This document shows, piece after piece, positions 1-5,848 of a stretch of DNA of 13,515 nt (position 1 is the first letter of the stretch; the number at the start of each line of letters is the position of its first letter). A program made the position numbers and the translations under genes. Under the pieces are notes generated by a model. The model made no database searches, was not told where the DNA came from, and saw only the letters and a list, made by a program, of their open reading frames with translations. The DNA is from Flavobacteriaceae bacterium (GTDB taxonomy: Bacteria; Bacteroidota; Bacteroidia; Flavobacteriales; Flavobacteriaceae): NCBI GenBank assembly GCA_947458575.1, contig CANHBE010000039.1, positions 1-13,515 of the forward strand, read 5' to 3'.

Positions 1-249
1 GCCAATGTTTTGATGTTGGATGAGCCTACCAATCACCTCGACTTAGAGTCGATTACTGCTTTCAATAATTCGCTGAAAAATTTCAAAGGCTCGCTGATTT
101 TAACAACGCATGATCACGAGTTTGCGCAGACTGTGGGTAACAGAATTGTTGAACTTACTCCGAAAGGTGCTATTGATAGATACATGACTTTTGATGATTA
201 TTTAGATGATGATAAAATTCAAGAGTTAAGAGCTAAAATGTATTCGTAA
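1..249 (+). CDS. ABC-F family ATP-binding protein, C-terminal fragment (5' end outside window)
   Basis: The reading frame is open from the first base, so this is the 3' end of a longer gene. It begins inside the second nucleotide-binding domain with the extended Walker B motif LMLDEPTNHLDLES, whose NHLDLES part is typical of ABC-F ATPases. The H-loop follows (LTTHDHEF, switch histidine), then a closing strand (RIVELTPKG) and a short tail ending KMYS. ABC-F proteins are soluble twin-ATPase proteins without membrane domains that act on the ribosome in translation or antibiotic protection. The tail (a DDYLDDD segment) resembles the YbiT-like group, but the subtype cannot be fixed from 82 residues. 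No obvious terminator follows. The next gene starts 144 bases downstream behind its own predicted promoter. Confidence 0.9.
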   Translation, partial: ANVLMLDEPTNHLDLESITAFNNSLKNFKGSLILTTHDHEFAQTVGNRIVELTPKGAIDRYMTFDDYLDDDKIQELRAKMYS

Positions 250-316
250 GCACATTTCAAATTTCAACGTTTTGGAAAGCACTGATTAAAGACGAAGCAA
301 AGAAGCACTTTACCAA

Positions 317-352
317 TTTTGTAACACCAATAGAAGAAGCACTCTATTTTTG
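317..352 (+). promoter_or_regulatory. Predicted Bacteroidota-type promoter of pyrR-pyrB
   Basis: A TTTTG box at 317-321 is followed 23 bases later by TATTTTTG at 345-352, a perfect match to the Bacteroidota -7 consensus TAnnTTTG. The spacing is at the long end of the accepted range. Transcription would begin near 357-360, giving a leader of about 35 bases. That is too short for a Bacillus-style PyrR attenuator, and none is visible. A 9-base direct repeat AGAAGCACT (301-309 and 335-343) overlaps the region and could be chance or a binding site. Confidence 0.5.
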
Positions 353-393
353 ATGAAATAGTATTACTTTTACGGCACTAACAGCTTGAAGCC

Positions 394-960
394 ATGAGTC
401 AAAAAATATTGCTCAACGCAAAAGAAGTCAATATCATATTGCATCGTTTGGCTTGTCAGTTAATCGAGAATCACCTTGATTTCTCCGACACAATATTGAT
501 TGGTATCCAACCTCGAGGAACCATGTTGGCGCAAAGACTCAAATTGCTTTTAGAGCAAGAATACAAGATTCAAGACATCGCTTTGGGTTTTTTAGATATT
601 ACTTTTTTCAGAGACGATTTCAGAAGAACTCAAAAACCTATTGAAGCCAATCGAACGCAAATTGATTTTGTAGTCGAAGACAAGAAAGTAATTTTTATTG
701 ATGACGTTTTATATACGGGAAGAAGCATCAGATCGGCTTTAACGGCCATTCAGTCTTTTGGAAGACCTTCTTCCATCGAACTTTTGGTATTGGTAGATCG
801 TCGTTTTAGCCGTCATCTGCCAATTCAACCTGATTACCGCGGCAGACAGGTAGATGCAATCAATAATGAAAAGGTAAAGGTAAGCTGGCAAGAACAAGAA
901 GGCGAAGATGCCGTTTATCTGGAATCAACGACAAATTTTCAAAAAGCAAGCAATGAGTGA
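394..960 (+). CDS. pyrR: PyrR bifunctional pyr regulator / uracil phosphoribosyltransferase
   Basis: The 188-residue protein is slightly longer than the usual 180 or so of PyrR. It has the type I phosphoribosyltransferase fold with the PRPP-binding loop VIFIDDVLYTGRS at residues 99-111 and the early IGIQPRGTMLAQRL segment at 36-49. The VDRRFSRHLPIQPDYRGR stretch near residue 133 is also typical of PyrR. Known family members convert uracil and PRPP to UMP, and in Firmicutes they bind pyr mRNA. Here the leader shows no anti-terminator, so regulatory RNA binding is not supported by the sequence. Its last 8 bases overlap the start of pyrB, so the two are very likely translationally coupled. Start ATG at 394; no strong Shine-Dalgarno, as is usual in this phylum. 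Confidence 0.93.
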   Translation: MSQKILLNAKEVNIILHRLACQLIENHLDFSDTILIGIQPRGTMLAQRLKLLLEQEYKIQDIALGFLDITFFRDDFRRTQKPIEANRTQIDFVVEDKKVIFIDDVLYTGRSIRSALTAIQSFGRPSSIELLVLVDRRFSRHLPIQPDYRGRQVDAINNEKVKVSWQEQEGEDAVYLESTTNFQKASNE

Positions 961-1879
961 GTTAAGTGTCAATCATCTATTAGGAATTAAATACCTCAAG
1001 CCGGAAGACCTACAGCTTATTTTTGAAACGGCTGATCACTTTAAAGAAGTAATCAACAGACCGATTAAAAAAGTACCATCACTGCGAGATATTACGATTG
1101 CTAATATTTTCTTTGAGAATAGTACCCGAACAAAGTTGTCTTTTGAATTGGCACAAAAGAGATTGTCCGCTGATGTGATAAGTTTTTCTGCTGCCCAATC
1201 TTCGGTCAAGAAAGGCGAAACTTTAATTGATACCGTCAACAACATACTGGCCATGAAAGTCGATATGGTTGTGATGCGACATGCTTTTCCCGGCGCTGCC
1301 TTGTTTCTCTCCCAAAATGTAAAAGCTAGTATCATTAATGCCGGCGATGGCGCACATGAGCATCCTACACAAGCGCTACTTGACAGTTATTCTATTCGGG
1401 AGCGTCTAGGAGAAGTGACAGGCAAGAAAGTCGTTATTGTAGGTGATATTTTGCATTCAAGAGTAGCGCTTTCCAATATTTATGCTTTGCAAATGCAAGG
1501 CGCTGAGGTTAAGGTTTGTGGACCCAAAACACTGATTCCGCGCTATATTGAGTCGCTTGGCGTCAGTGTTGAGTCGAATTTGAGAAAAGCTTTGGAATGG
1601 TGCGATGTGGCAAACATGCTTCGGGTGCAGAACGAGCGTATGGAAATAAACTATTTTCCGAGTACCAGAGAATATACACAGCAATACGGACTTGATATGT
1701 CGCTTTTAAATGCTCTTAATAAAGAGATTGTTGTGATGCATCCGGGACCAATCAATCGGGGAGTTGAAATAACTAGTGAAGTCGCAGATTCGTCGCATTC
1801 TGTTATTCTGGATCAGGTCGAAAATGGCGTTGCAATCAGAATGGCTGTTATTTATCTGTTGGCATCTAAACTTCAATAA
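953..1879 (+). CDS. pyrB: Aspartate carbamoyltransferase catalytic chain
   Basis: This cytosolic enzyme condenses carbamoyl phosphate with L-aspartate to N-carbamoyl-L-aspartate, the committed step of pyrimidine synthesis. From the ATG at 953 it has 308 residues, the normal length. Carbamoyl-phosphate site FFENSTRTKLSFE at about 53-65 (STRT at 57-60), the mobile loop SVKKGET at 84-90 supplied by the neighbouring subunit, HPTQALLD at 137-144, GDILHSR at about 164-170 and the aspartate-loop segment MHPGPINRG at 262-270 are all present. An in-frame ATG at 908 would add 15 residues lying wholly inside pyrR. The 953 start, giving an 8-base overlap with pyrR, fits the family better. No pyrI regulatory chain follows, so the enzyme is probably an unregulated trimer type (inference). 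Confidence 0.95.
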   Translation: MSELSVNHLLGIKYLKPEDLQLIFETADHFKEVINRPIKKVPSLRDITIANIFFENSTRTKLSFELAQKRLSADVISFSAAQSSVKKGETLIDTVNNILAMKVDMVVMRHAFPGAALFLSQNVKASIINAGDGAHEHPTQALLDSYSIRERLGEVTGKKVVIVGDILHSRVALSNIYALQMQGAEVKVCGPKTLIPRYIESLGVSVESNLRKALEWCDVANMLRVQNERMEINYFPSTREYTQQYGLDMSLLNALNKEIVVMHPGPINRGVEITSEVADSSHSVILDQVENGVAIRMAVIYLLASKLQ

Positions 1880-1895
1880 AAAGTTGATTCTTAGG

Positions 1896-1926
1896 TTTGA
1901 TGCTAAGGCTTTAAGTTGTAATTTAG
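1896..1926 (+). promoter_or_regulatory. Predicted promoter of the 110-residue gene and possibly rnz
   Basis: TTTG at 1896-1899 is followed, after exactly 19 bases, by TAATTTAG at 1919-1926, one mismatch from TAnnTTTG. The spacing is the family optimum. It would give a leader of about 20 bases before the ATG at 1950. Confidence 0.42.
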
Positions 1927-1949
1927 CCTGAATCAAAACACAAAAGGTC

Positions 1950-2282
1950 ATGAAAGTCGAACAAAAAGGTCATACCGTTACCATCAAGGATACGCAAGGG
2001 GATTTAGTAGGTTTTTTGATGAAAGTAACGCATGAGTACAAATCATTCGAGAAGTACAATATCATTTTGGATATTAGCCATCACAAAGACCTAACAATCA
2101 AGGAAGTCAATAGTTTCTTGCCTTTGGTAAAGATGCATTCCAAGTCAAAAAGATCGATAGTCATTGTTGCAGATGGCGTTCATTTTACAGATATTTCACA
2201 ACATATTACCATTGTACCTACTTTGTTGGAAGCCCATGATATCATTGATATGGAGGAAATAGAACGTGATCTTGGGTTTTAA
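1950..2282 (+). CDS. Small conserved protein upstream of rnz, possible STAS-like fold
   Basis: I do not recognise a named family for this 110-residue soluble protein with no signal peptide or membrane segment. The order of elements is beta-rich start (KVEQKGHTVTIKD), a strand NIILDISHH, a helix KEVNSFLPLV, a strand SIVIVADG, then a C-terminal helical part TLLEAHDIIDMEEIERDLGF. This alternation, with a hydrophobic strand ending in D-I-S and a late LLEAHDII helix, resembles STAS or anti-sigma antagonist folds. It lacks an obvious phosphorylatable serine at the expected place, so I infer fold only. It lies 72 bases ahead of rnz on the same strand. Genes like this are sometimes named ribonuclease Z by association, but nothing in it suggests a nuclease. 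Confidence 0.75.
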   Translation: MKVEQKGHTVTIKDTQGDLVGFLMKVTHEYKSFEKYNIILDISHHKDLTIKEVNSFLPLVKMHSKSKRSIVIVADGVHFTDISQHITIVPTLLEAHDIIDMEEIERDLGF

Positions 2283-2354
2283 TAATTTGACTATGGTGTG
2301 TTTTGTCAATTACAGTGAGAAAGCCAGCCGCAACATCGTCGATTGAAATTTGAA

Positions 2355-3260
2355 ATGAAACTAACCATACTTGGCTGCTACGCTGCTACTCCGCGAACAA
2401 TAACGAACCCAACTTCGCAAGTCCTGGAAATTCAAAACAGGATGTTTCTTATTGATTGTGGCGAAGGAACACAGGTGCAATTGCGGAAGCACAAAATTAA
2501 ATTCTCAAAAATCAATCATATTTTCATTTCACATCTCCATGGAGATCACTTCTATGGATTGATTGGATTGGTTTCCACTTTTATGTTGTTGAATCGAACC
2601 AACGACTTGCACATCTACGGACCTAAAGGCATCAAAGAGATTATTGTTTTGCAATTGCGACTATCAAATTCTTGGACAAGTTATGGTTTGTATTTCCATG
2701 AACTTGAGTCCAAGGAATCTGAAATGATATATGAAGATGAGAAAGTCACCGTGAAAACAATTCCATTGAAGCATAGGGTTTACACTAATGGCTTTCTTTT
2801 TGAAGAAAAAATAGGAGAAAGAAGATTGAATATAGAGGCCGTTCAGACCTACGAAATTGATCGCATCTATTACCAAAATATCAAAAACGGTAAGGATATC
2901 ACTTTAGATGATGGGAGAGTCATCGAGAATTGCGTGTTGACGTTCGATCCAGACCAACCCAAAAGTTATGCATTTTGTTCTGACACCATGTATGACGAGC
3001 AAATCGTGCAACATATCAAAGGCGTCACTGCCTTATATCACGAATCGACTTTTTTGGAATCAGAAGCGGAGAAAGGTATGCAAACCATGCACAGCACGGC
3101 GAAGGAAGCGGCTCATATCGCAGCAAAAGCAAATGTCGGCCAACTCATCTTGGGTCACTATTCAACCCGTTATGACAGTATTGAACTATTTCAAGAGGAA
3201 GCACAGTCGATTTTTTCAAATGTTGCATTAGCTGATGATGGTGCAAGTTTTGAAATATAG
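2355..3260 (+). CDS. rnz: Ribonuclease Z (tRNA 3' processing endonuclease)
   Basis: This metallo-beta-lactamase-fold nuclease trims the 3' trailer of tRNA precursors. The 301 residues match the short bacterial form. All zinc ligands are visible: H60, H62, D64 and H65 in SHLHGDHFYG, H140 in LKHRVYTNG, D210 in FCSDTMYD and H268 in LGHYSTRY, nearly the same numbering as the Bacillus enzyme. The flexible arm used to clamp tRNA lies about 150-200 (EKIGERRLNIEAVQ onward). A TTG at 2343 would add four residues. The ATG at 2355 is preferred because the family begins at MKLTILG. There is no clear promoter between it and the preceding small gene, so the two may be co-transcribed. Confidence 0.95.
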   Translation: MKLTILGCYAATPRTITNPTSQVLEIQNRMFLIDCGEGTQVQLRKHKIKFSKINHIFISHLHGDHFYGLIGLVSTFMLLNRTNDLHIYGPKGIKEIIVLQLRLSNSWTSYGLYFHELESKESEMIYEDEKVTVKTIPLKHRVYTNGFLFEEKIGERRLNIEAVQTYEIDRIYYQNIKNGKDITLDDGRVIENCVLTFDPDQPKSYAFCSDTMYDEQIVQHIKGVTALYHESTFLESEAEKGMQTMHSTAKEAAHIAAKANVGQLILGHYSTRYDSIELFQEEAQSIFSNVALADDGASFEI

Positions 3261-3294
3261 CAGATATACAGAAGACAGTCAGGCAAAACTTTCC

Positions 3295-3302
3295 TAATTT
3301 AG
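3295..3302 (+). promoter_or_regulatory. Possible -7 box of pdxH
   Basis: TAATTTAG, followed by CC, is the same 10-mer found in the better-supported promoter at 1919-1928. It lies 26 bases ahead of the pdxH start. No TTTG box sits at the expected distance upstream, so support is weak. Confidence 0.25.
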
Positions 3303-3328
3303 CCAAACAGAAAATCGGATATACAATC

Positions 3329-3973
3329 ATGAAGGATTTAAGCAATTTCAGGAAGTCGTATGAGAAAAGTGAACTATTAGAGCACTCCATTCCTGAAGAT
3401 CCCATTAATCTTTTTCACAAGTGGTTTCACGAAGTAATTGATTTCGGCGGTGTCGATGAAGTCAATGCGATGACGGTAGCCACATTAGGTTTAGATCATT
3501 TCCCCAAAGCTCGGGTCGTCTTGTTGAAGCATTATGATGCCGAAGGTTTTGTGTTCTATACCAATTACAATTCAGAGAAAGGCAAATCCATAATTAAACA
3601 TCCGAATGTGTGCTTGTCATTTTTTTGGCATTCTATCGAGAGACAAGTCATTATTAAGGGTGTTGCCGAGAAAACTACCGCCAATCAATCTGACAATTAC
3701 TTTGCGTCGCGTCCGGTCGGCAGTCAGTTGGGTGCTATAGTCTCTGATCAATCGGAGGTTATTCCCAATCGATTATACTTAGAAAACCAATTAGCACTTT
3801 TGGAAAAGGAGTGGGAGGGAAAGGAGATTCCTCGACCGGAAAATTGGGGCGGATTTCTTGTTCGACCTGTTTCTGTTGAATTCTGGCAAGGTAGACCCAA
3901 TCGCTTGCACGACCGCATTAGGTACACGATGGAAAAGGACTTCAACTGGAAAATCGAGCGATTAGCACCTTGA
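3329..3973 (+). CDS. pdxH: Pyridoxamine 5'-phosphate oxidase
   Basis: This FMN-dependent cytosolic oxidase makes pyridoxal 5'-phosphate from pyridoxine or pyridoxamine phosphate (vitamin B6 salvage). The 214 residues are full length. FMN-binding segments are visible: ARVVLLK at 61-67, FYTNYNSEKG at 76-85 and ERQVIIKG at 104-111. The conserved SRPVGSQLGA segment is at about 127-136, and the C-terminal signature EFWQGRPNRLHDR at 184-196 contains the conserved Arg and His near the substrate phosphate. The protein ends in the typical ERLAP. It is the last gene before a strong terminator. Confidence 0.95.
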   Translation: MKDLSNFRKSYEKSELLEHSIPEDPINLFHKWFHEVIDFGGVDEVNAMTVATLGLDHFPKARVVLLKHYDAEGFVFYTNYNSEKGKSIIKHPNVCLSFFWHSIERQVIIKGVAEKTTANQSDNYFASRPVGSQLGAIVSDQSEVIPNRLYLENQLALLEKEWEGKEIPRPENWGGFLVRPVSVEFWQGRPNRLHDRIRYTMEKDFNWKIERLAP

Positions 3974-4000
3974 GTTGAGTTACAAACTATAGATTATGAG

Positions 4001-4025
4001 AATCACCTTGGGGTGATTTTTTTTT
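4001..4025 (+). terminator. Rho-independent terminator after pdxH
   Basis: Perfect 7-bp stem AATCACC/GGTGATT (4001-4007 with 4012-4018), loop TTGG, run on by an unbroken T tract to 4025. It begins 27 bases after the pdxH stop codon. Confidence 0.85.
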
Positions 4026-4044
4026 ATCAGGTTGTAATTGTTAA

Positions 4045-4068
4045 TTTGTAGGAATATTTACCTACAAA
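4045..4068. repeat. 24-bp perfect inverted repeat, operator-like
   Basis: Arms TTTGTAGG (4045-4052) and CCTACAAA (4061-4068) are exact reverse complements around an 8-base AT spacer. What follows on the + strand is A-rich, not T-rich, so it does not look like a terminator for pdxH, which already has one. It lies about 32 bases upstream of the promoter predicted for the CAP lipoprotein, a position suited to a regulator site. The function is inferred from geometry alone. Confidence 0.5.
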
Positions 4069-4099
4069 AATAAAAAATTATGTATTTCAACGATTTTAT

Positions 4100-4131
4100 T
4101 TGGCACTTAAACGTCAATTGAAGTAATATTG
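4100..4131 (+). promoter_or_regulatory. Candidate promoter of the CAP-domain lipoprotein
   Basis: TTG at 4100-4102 (within TTTG) is followed 21 bases later by TAATATTG at 4124-4131, one mismatch from TAnnTTTG. Use of this site would leave an unusually long leader of about 125 bases that contains the repeated TTTGCCCCACA motif. Confidence 0.4.
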
Positions 4132-4176
4132 GCTCAAGAAAAATAAACAACACGTTCATATCCGAAACAAAAGAAA

Positions 4177-4232
4177 TTTGCCCCACATGTTTCTCGAGTT
4201 TCAAAAAAAATAATAAAGGAGTTTGCCCCACA
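4177..4232 (+). repeat. Direct repeat TTTGCCCCACA x2 in the lipoprotein leader
   Basis: The 11-mer TTTGCCCCACA occurs exactly at 4177-4187 and 4222-4232, a 45-base period, close to the start codon at 4261. The GC-rich CCCCAC core stands out from the AT-rich surroundings. The stretch between the copies holds a CTCGAG palindrome flanked by GTTTC-like bases and then an A-rich run with AAGGAG. No complementary GGGG stretch is nearby, so simple hairpin formation is unlikely. Protein or RNA recognition is possible. Confidence 0.6.
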
Positions 4233-4260
4233 ATCTACTTTAGACTTAAACCTACAGCTT

Positions 4261-4761
4261 ATGAAAACTAATGCACTTAGAGCAATCGTGCCAATGGCAT
4301 TCTTGTTCACTTTGATCTCTTGTTCCTCTAACGAAACTGAGGAAATTACATCACCGAAACCGGCATTAATCGAAAACTACGATTATAATGATGCAGAGTT
4401 GCAGCTTGCTGACTTGATCAATGAGCATCGAGTAAGCTTAGGCTTAAATCCTTTACAGTTAATCAACCACGTTTCTTACAAATCAGAAGAGCACAACATC
4501 TATATGATTACAAGAGGCGTAGTAAACCACGATTTGTTTGCAGAGCGTTCTGAGAACATTATTGAAGTTCTTGGCGCTGTGAAAGTAAACGAAAACGTAG
4601 CTTATAATTTTGTGTCTTCAGCATCAGCCCTTAACGCTTGGTTGAACAGCGCTGGTCATAAAGCAAATATAGAAGGGAATTTTACTCACTTTGGAATCTC
4701 TGTCCGCACCGATGAGGCAACCGGTAAAAAATACTACACGAATATTTTCATTAAAAAATAA
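4261..4761 (+). CDS. CAP (SCP/PR-1-like) domain lipoprotein
   Basis: The 166-residue exported protein starts with a lipoprotein signal: hydrophobic PMAFLFTLISC with the lipobox cysteine at residue 21, then a Ser/Asn/Glu-rich tether. The CAP domain runs from about 45 to 165: LADLINEHRVSLGLNPL helix, then H78 in SEEHNIYM, NHDLFAERSENI with H90 and E96, NENVAYNF, and AWLNSAGHKANIEGNFTHFGIS with the usual W-L-x-S-x-G-H-x-x-N core. The two His and acidic residues that line the CAP cavity are present. Bacterial CAP proteins bind lipids or other small ligands. The role here is unknown. It is monocistronic, with its own leader and terminator. The long leader with repeated motifs suggests dedicated control. 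Confidence 0.88.
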   Translation: MKTNALRAIVPMAFLFTLISCSSNETEEITSPKPALIENYDYNDAELQLADLINEHRVSLGLNPLQLINHVSYKSEEHNIYMITRGVVNHDLFAERSENIIEVLGAVKVNENVAYNFVSSASALNAWLNSAGHKANIEGNFTHFGISVRTDEATGKKYYTNIFIKK

Positions 4762-4802
4762 ATTAAGTTGAGTTTAATTTAATTATGTTTTGTTTTGACA
4801 CT

Positions 4803-4829
4803 AAAACCACTCGATAGAGTGGTTTTTTT
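4803..4829 (+). terminator. Rho-independent terminator after the CAP lipoprotein
   Basis: Perfect 10-bp stem AAAACCACTC/GAGTGGTTTT (4803-4812 with 4817-4826), loop GATA, T run to 4829. It lies 41 bases past the stop codon and would also act partly on convergent transcription. Confidence 0.85.
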
Positions 4830-4914
4830 ATTGCCTTATAATTTCCTTCTTCTCAAATTTTCATTACATTGAAATTCATTTTAATATTGTCTTTTATACG
4901 CTCTTTTTGATGTA

Positions 4915-5012
4915 TGTACCGCACAAACCTCAGTCGACTGCCCCCTTTCTTACAGAGCATCAATCGCAAAGTTTGTAGATTTTGAACGAATGTATTTCTA
5001 ATGCGCGGTACA
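4915..5012. repeat. Possible 98-bp MITE-like element with 8-bp terminal inverted repeats
   Basis: Ends TGTACCGC (4915-4922) and GCGGTACA (5005-5012) are exact reverse complements and are flanked by GTA on both sides (4912-4914 and 5013-5015), a candidate 3-bp target duplication. Inside are a perfect palindrome CAGTCGACTG (4931-4940) and a second inverted pair ACAAAC/GTTTGT (4923-4928 with 4971-4976). There is no ORF. It could equally be a structured RNA or a chance arrangement. The rest of the 4830-5073 gap shows nothing coding. Confidence 0.35.
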
Positions 5013-5019
5013 GTATAAA

Positions 5020-5038
5020 CCTAAAAATATACTTTAGG
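5020..5038 (-). terminator. Weak candidate terminator of the SNase gene
   Basis: On the - strand, 6-bp arms CCTAAA/TTTAGG (5033-5038 with 5020-5025) enclose a 7-base loop and are followed by TTTAT. It lies 35 bases past the nuclease stop codon. The AT-rich stem and short T run make it weak. Confidence 0.3.
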
Positions 5039-5073
5039 ATAACTCCAAATATTGTCTATTCCCATACCTGCCG

Positions 5074-5559
5074 CTAGCGATTACTCTTTCCTCTCCGAGC
5101 TTTTCTCCAATCCCAGGGTGCGATTGCATTTGAGTCTGCCCATAAGCCGATTCCGCTTAATCGTGCTTTTTGTTCAAGTAATGCAAGTTCTTTCGACCTA
5201 GAGTGTTTTTTGTAATGCCAGCCCATACCGTTTTTAATGATTTCGGCAGAAAGGTATTTGTTTTTGTAATAAACCTTCGCAACGGAACGCCCAAAGCGGT
5301 CTTTGTTGGTGACGATGTACTTGATGGTTTTGCGATAAACGGTGTTTGCGGTGAACTGTTTGGCAGCATTGCCATAGGGTTGTTTCTTTTCGGGGCAATC
5401 TACTTCAGCCAGGCGCAGAATATATGTTTTGTTTTGTTCGTCGAGGACTTCGACGGTATCACCATCTCTAACGCCGACTACTTTCGCACTGAGCATGGTT
5501 TGTGCATCAATGTTGAAAGTCGAAAGAATTAATAGTGCGCAAATGATTATTTGTTTCAT
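5074..5559 (-). CDS. Secreted thermonuclease-like (SNase) nuclease
   Basis: The 161-residue protein has a signal peptide (MKQIIICALLILSTFNIDAQ, cleavage near residue 20), so the mature nuclease should be periplasmic or secreted. The staphylococcal-nuclease fold is complete: calcium and strand segment VRDGDTVEV (D32, D34), the LRLAEVDCPE motif with R49, D54 and E57 matching catalytic Arg35, Asp40 and Glu43, DRFGRSVAKVY with R91 matching Arg87, and SAEIIKNGMGWHY followed by the C-terminal helix and GLWADSNAIAPWDWRK. The family hydrolyses DNA and RNA phosphodiester bonds with calcium. The gene faces the CAP lipoprotein gene and seems to be transcribed alone. Confidence 0.92.
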   Translation of the reverse strand: MKQIIICALLILSTFNIDAQTMLSAKVVGVRDGDTVEVLDEQNKTYILRLAEVDCPEKKQPYGNAAKQFTANTVYRKTIKYIVTNKDRFGRSVAKVYYKNKYLSAEIIKNGMGWHYKKHSRSKELALLEQKARLSGIGLWADSNAIAPWDWRKARRGKSNR

Positions 5560-5575
5560 AAGTGTTTTGTGTTTT

Positions 5576-5583
5576 CAAAAATA
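5576..5583 (-). promoter_or_regulatory. Possible -7 box of the SNase gene
   Basis: On the - strand TATTTTTG matches TAnnTTTG exactly, 16 bases ahead of the start codon. No TTG box lies at the normal spacing and the leader would be very short, so this is tentative. The 5584-5794 stretch beyond it shows no gene I can support, only a small hairpin (TGCGA/TCGCA around 5678-5689). Confidence 0.3.
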
Positions 5584-5794
5584 GTGCATTAACGATTGGC
5601 TGTTTGGAAGATTTGATTGACTTGTTAACAGATTTCTGCATGAGGAACAGCTTTTTTGTTGACTCGATACCACGGAATGCGATTTCGCACCTACAAAGAA
5701 AGTAGAAAAATGCGTTATCGGGTTCAAAGTTAGCGTAGATCAAAGTCTGAAAACTATGCGCAGCAGGTCAATGATCTAACCATATTCCAATTCA

Positions 5795-5848
5795 CTAACC
5801 AAAAGGCGTCAGCAACACTTCACCATACTGCCAGTTGGAGAAATACCA
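5795..5848 (-). pseudogene. Possible C-terminal remnant of an unknown gene at a deletion junction
   Basis: In a frame different from the protease remnant, the - strand reads WYFSNWQYGEVLLTPFG then TAG. This looks like a natural protein C-terminus, rich in aromatic residues, and a stop codon lies immediately upstream, so it has no start. Base composition rises in GC here compared with the AT-rich protease remnant on the other side of about 5849. I infer that a deletion fused the protease gene to the tail of a native gene. I do not recognise the family. Confidence 0.3.

Noticed and set aside
908..952. In-frame upstream ATG that would extend PyrB by 15 residues
   Set aside because: The extension lies wholly inside pyrR and does not fit the family N-terminus. 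The ATG at 953 gives the usual length.
2343..2354. TTG start four codons upstream of rnz
   Set aside because: RNase Z proteins begin at MKLTILG-like sequence, and the ATG at 2355 matches.
5203..5532. 109-codon + strand frame opposite the SNase gene
   Set aside because: Shadow of a gene with a clear signal peptide and catalytic motifs on the other strand.
5507..5743. 78-codon - strand frame overlapping the SNase start
   Set aside because: No family resemblance, overlaps the signal peptide region in another frame, composition is intergenic-like.
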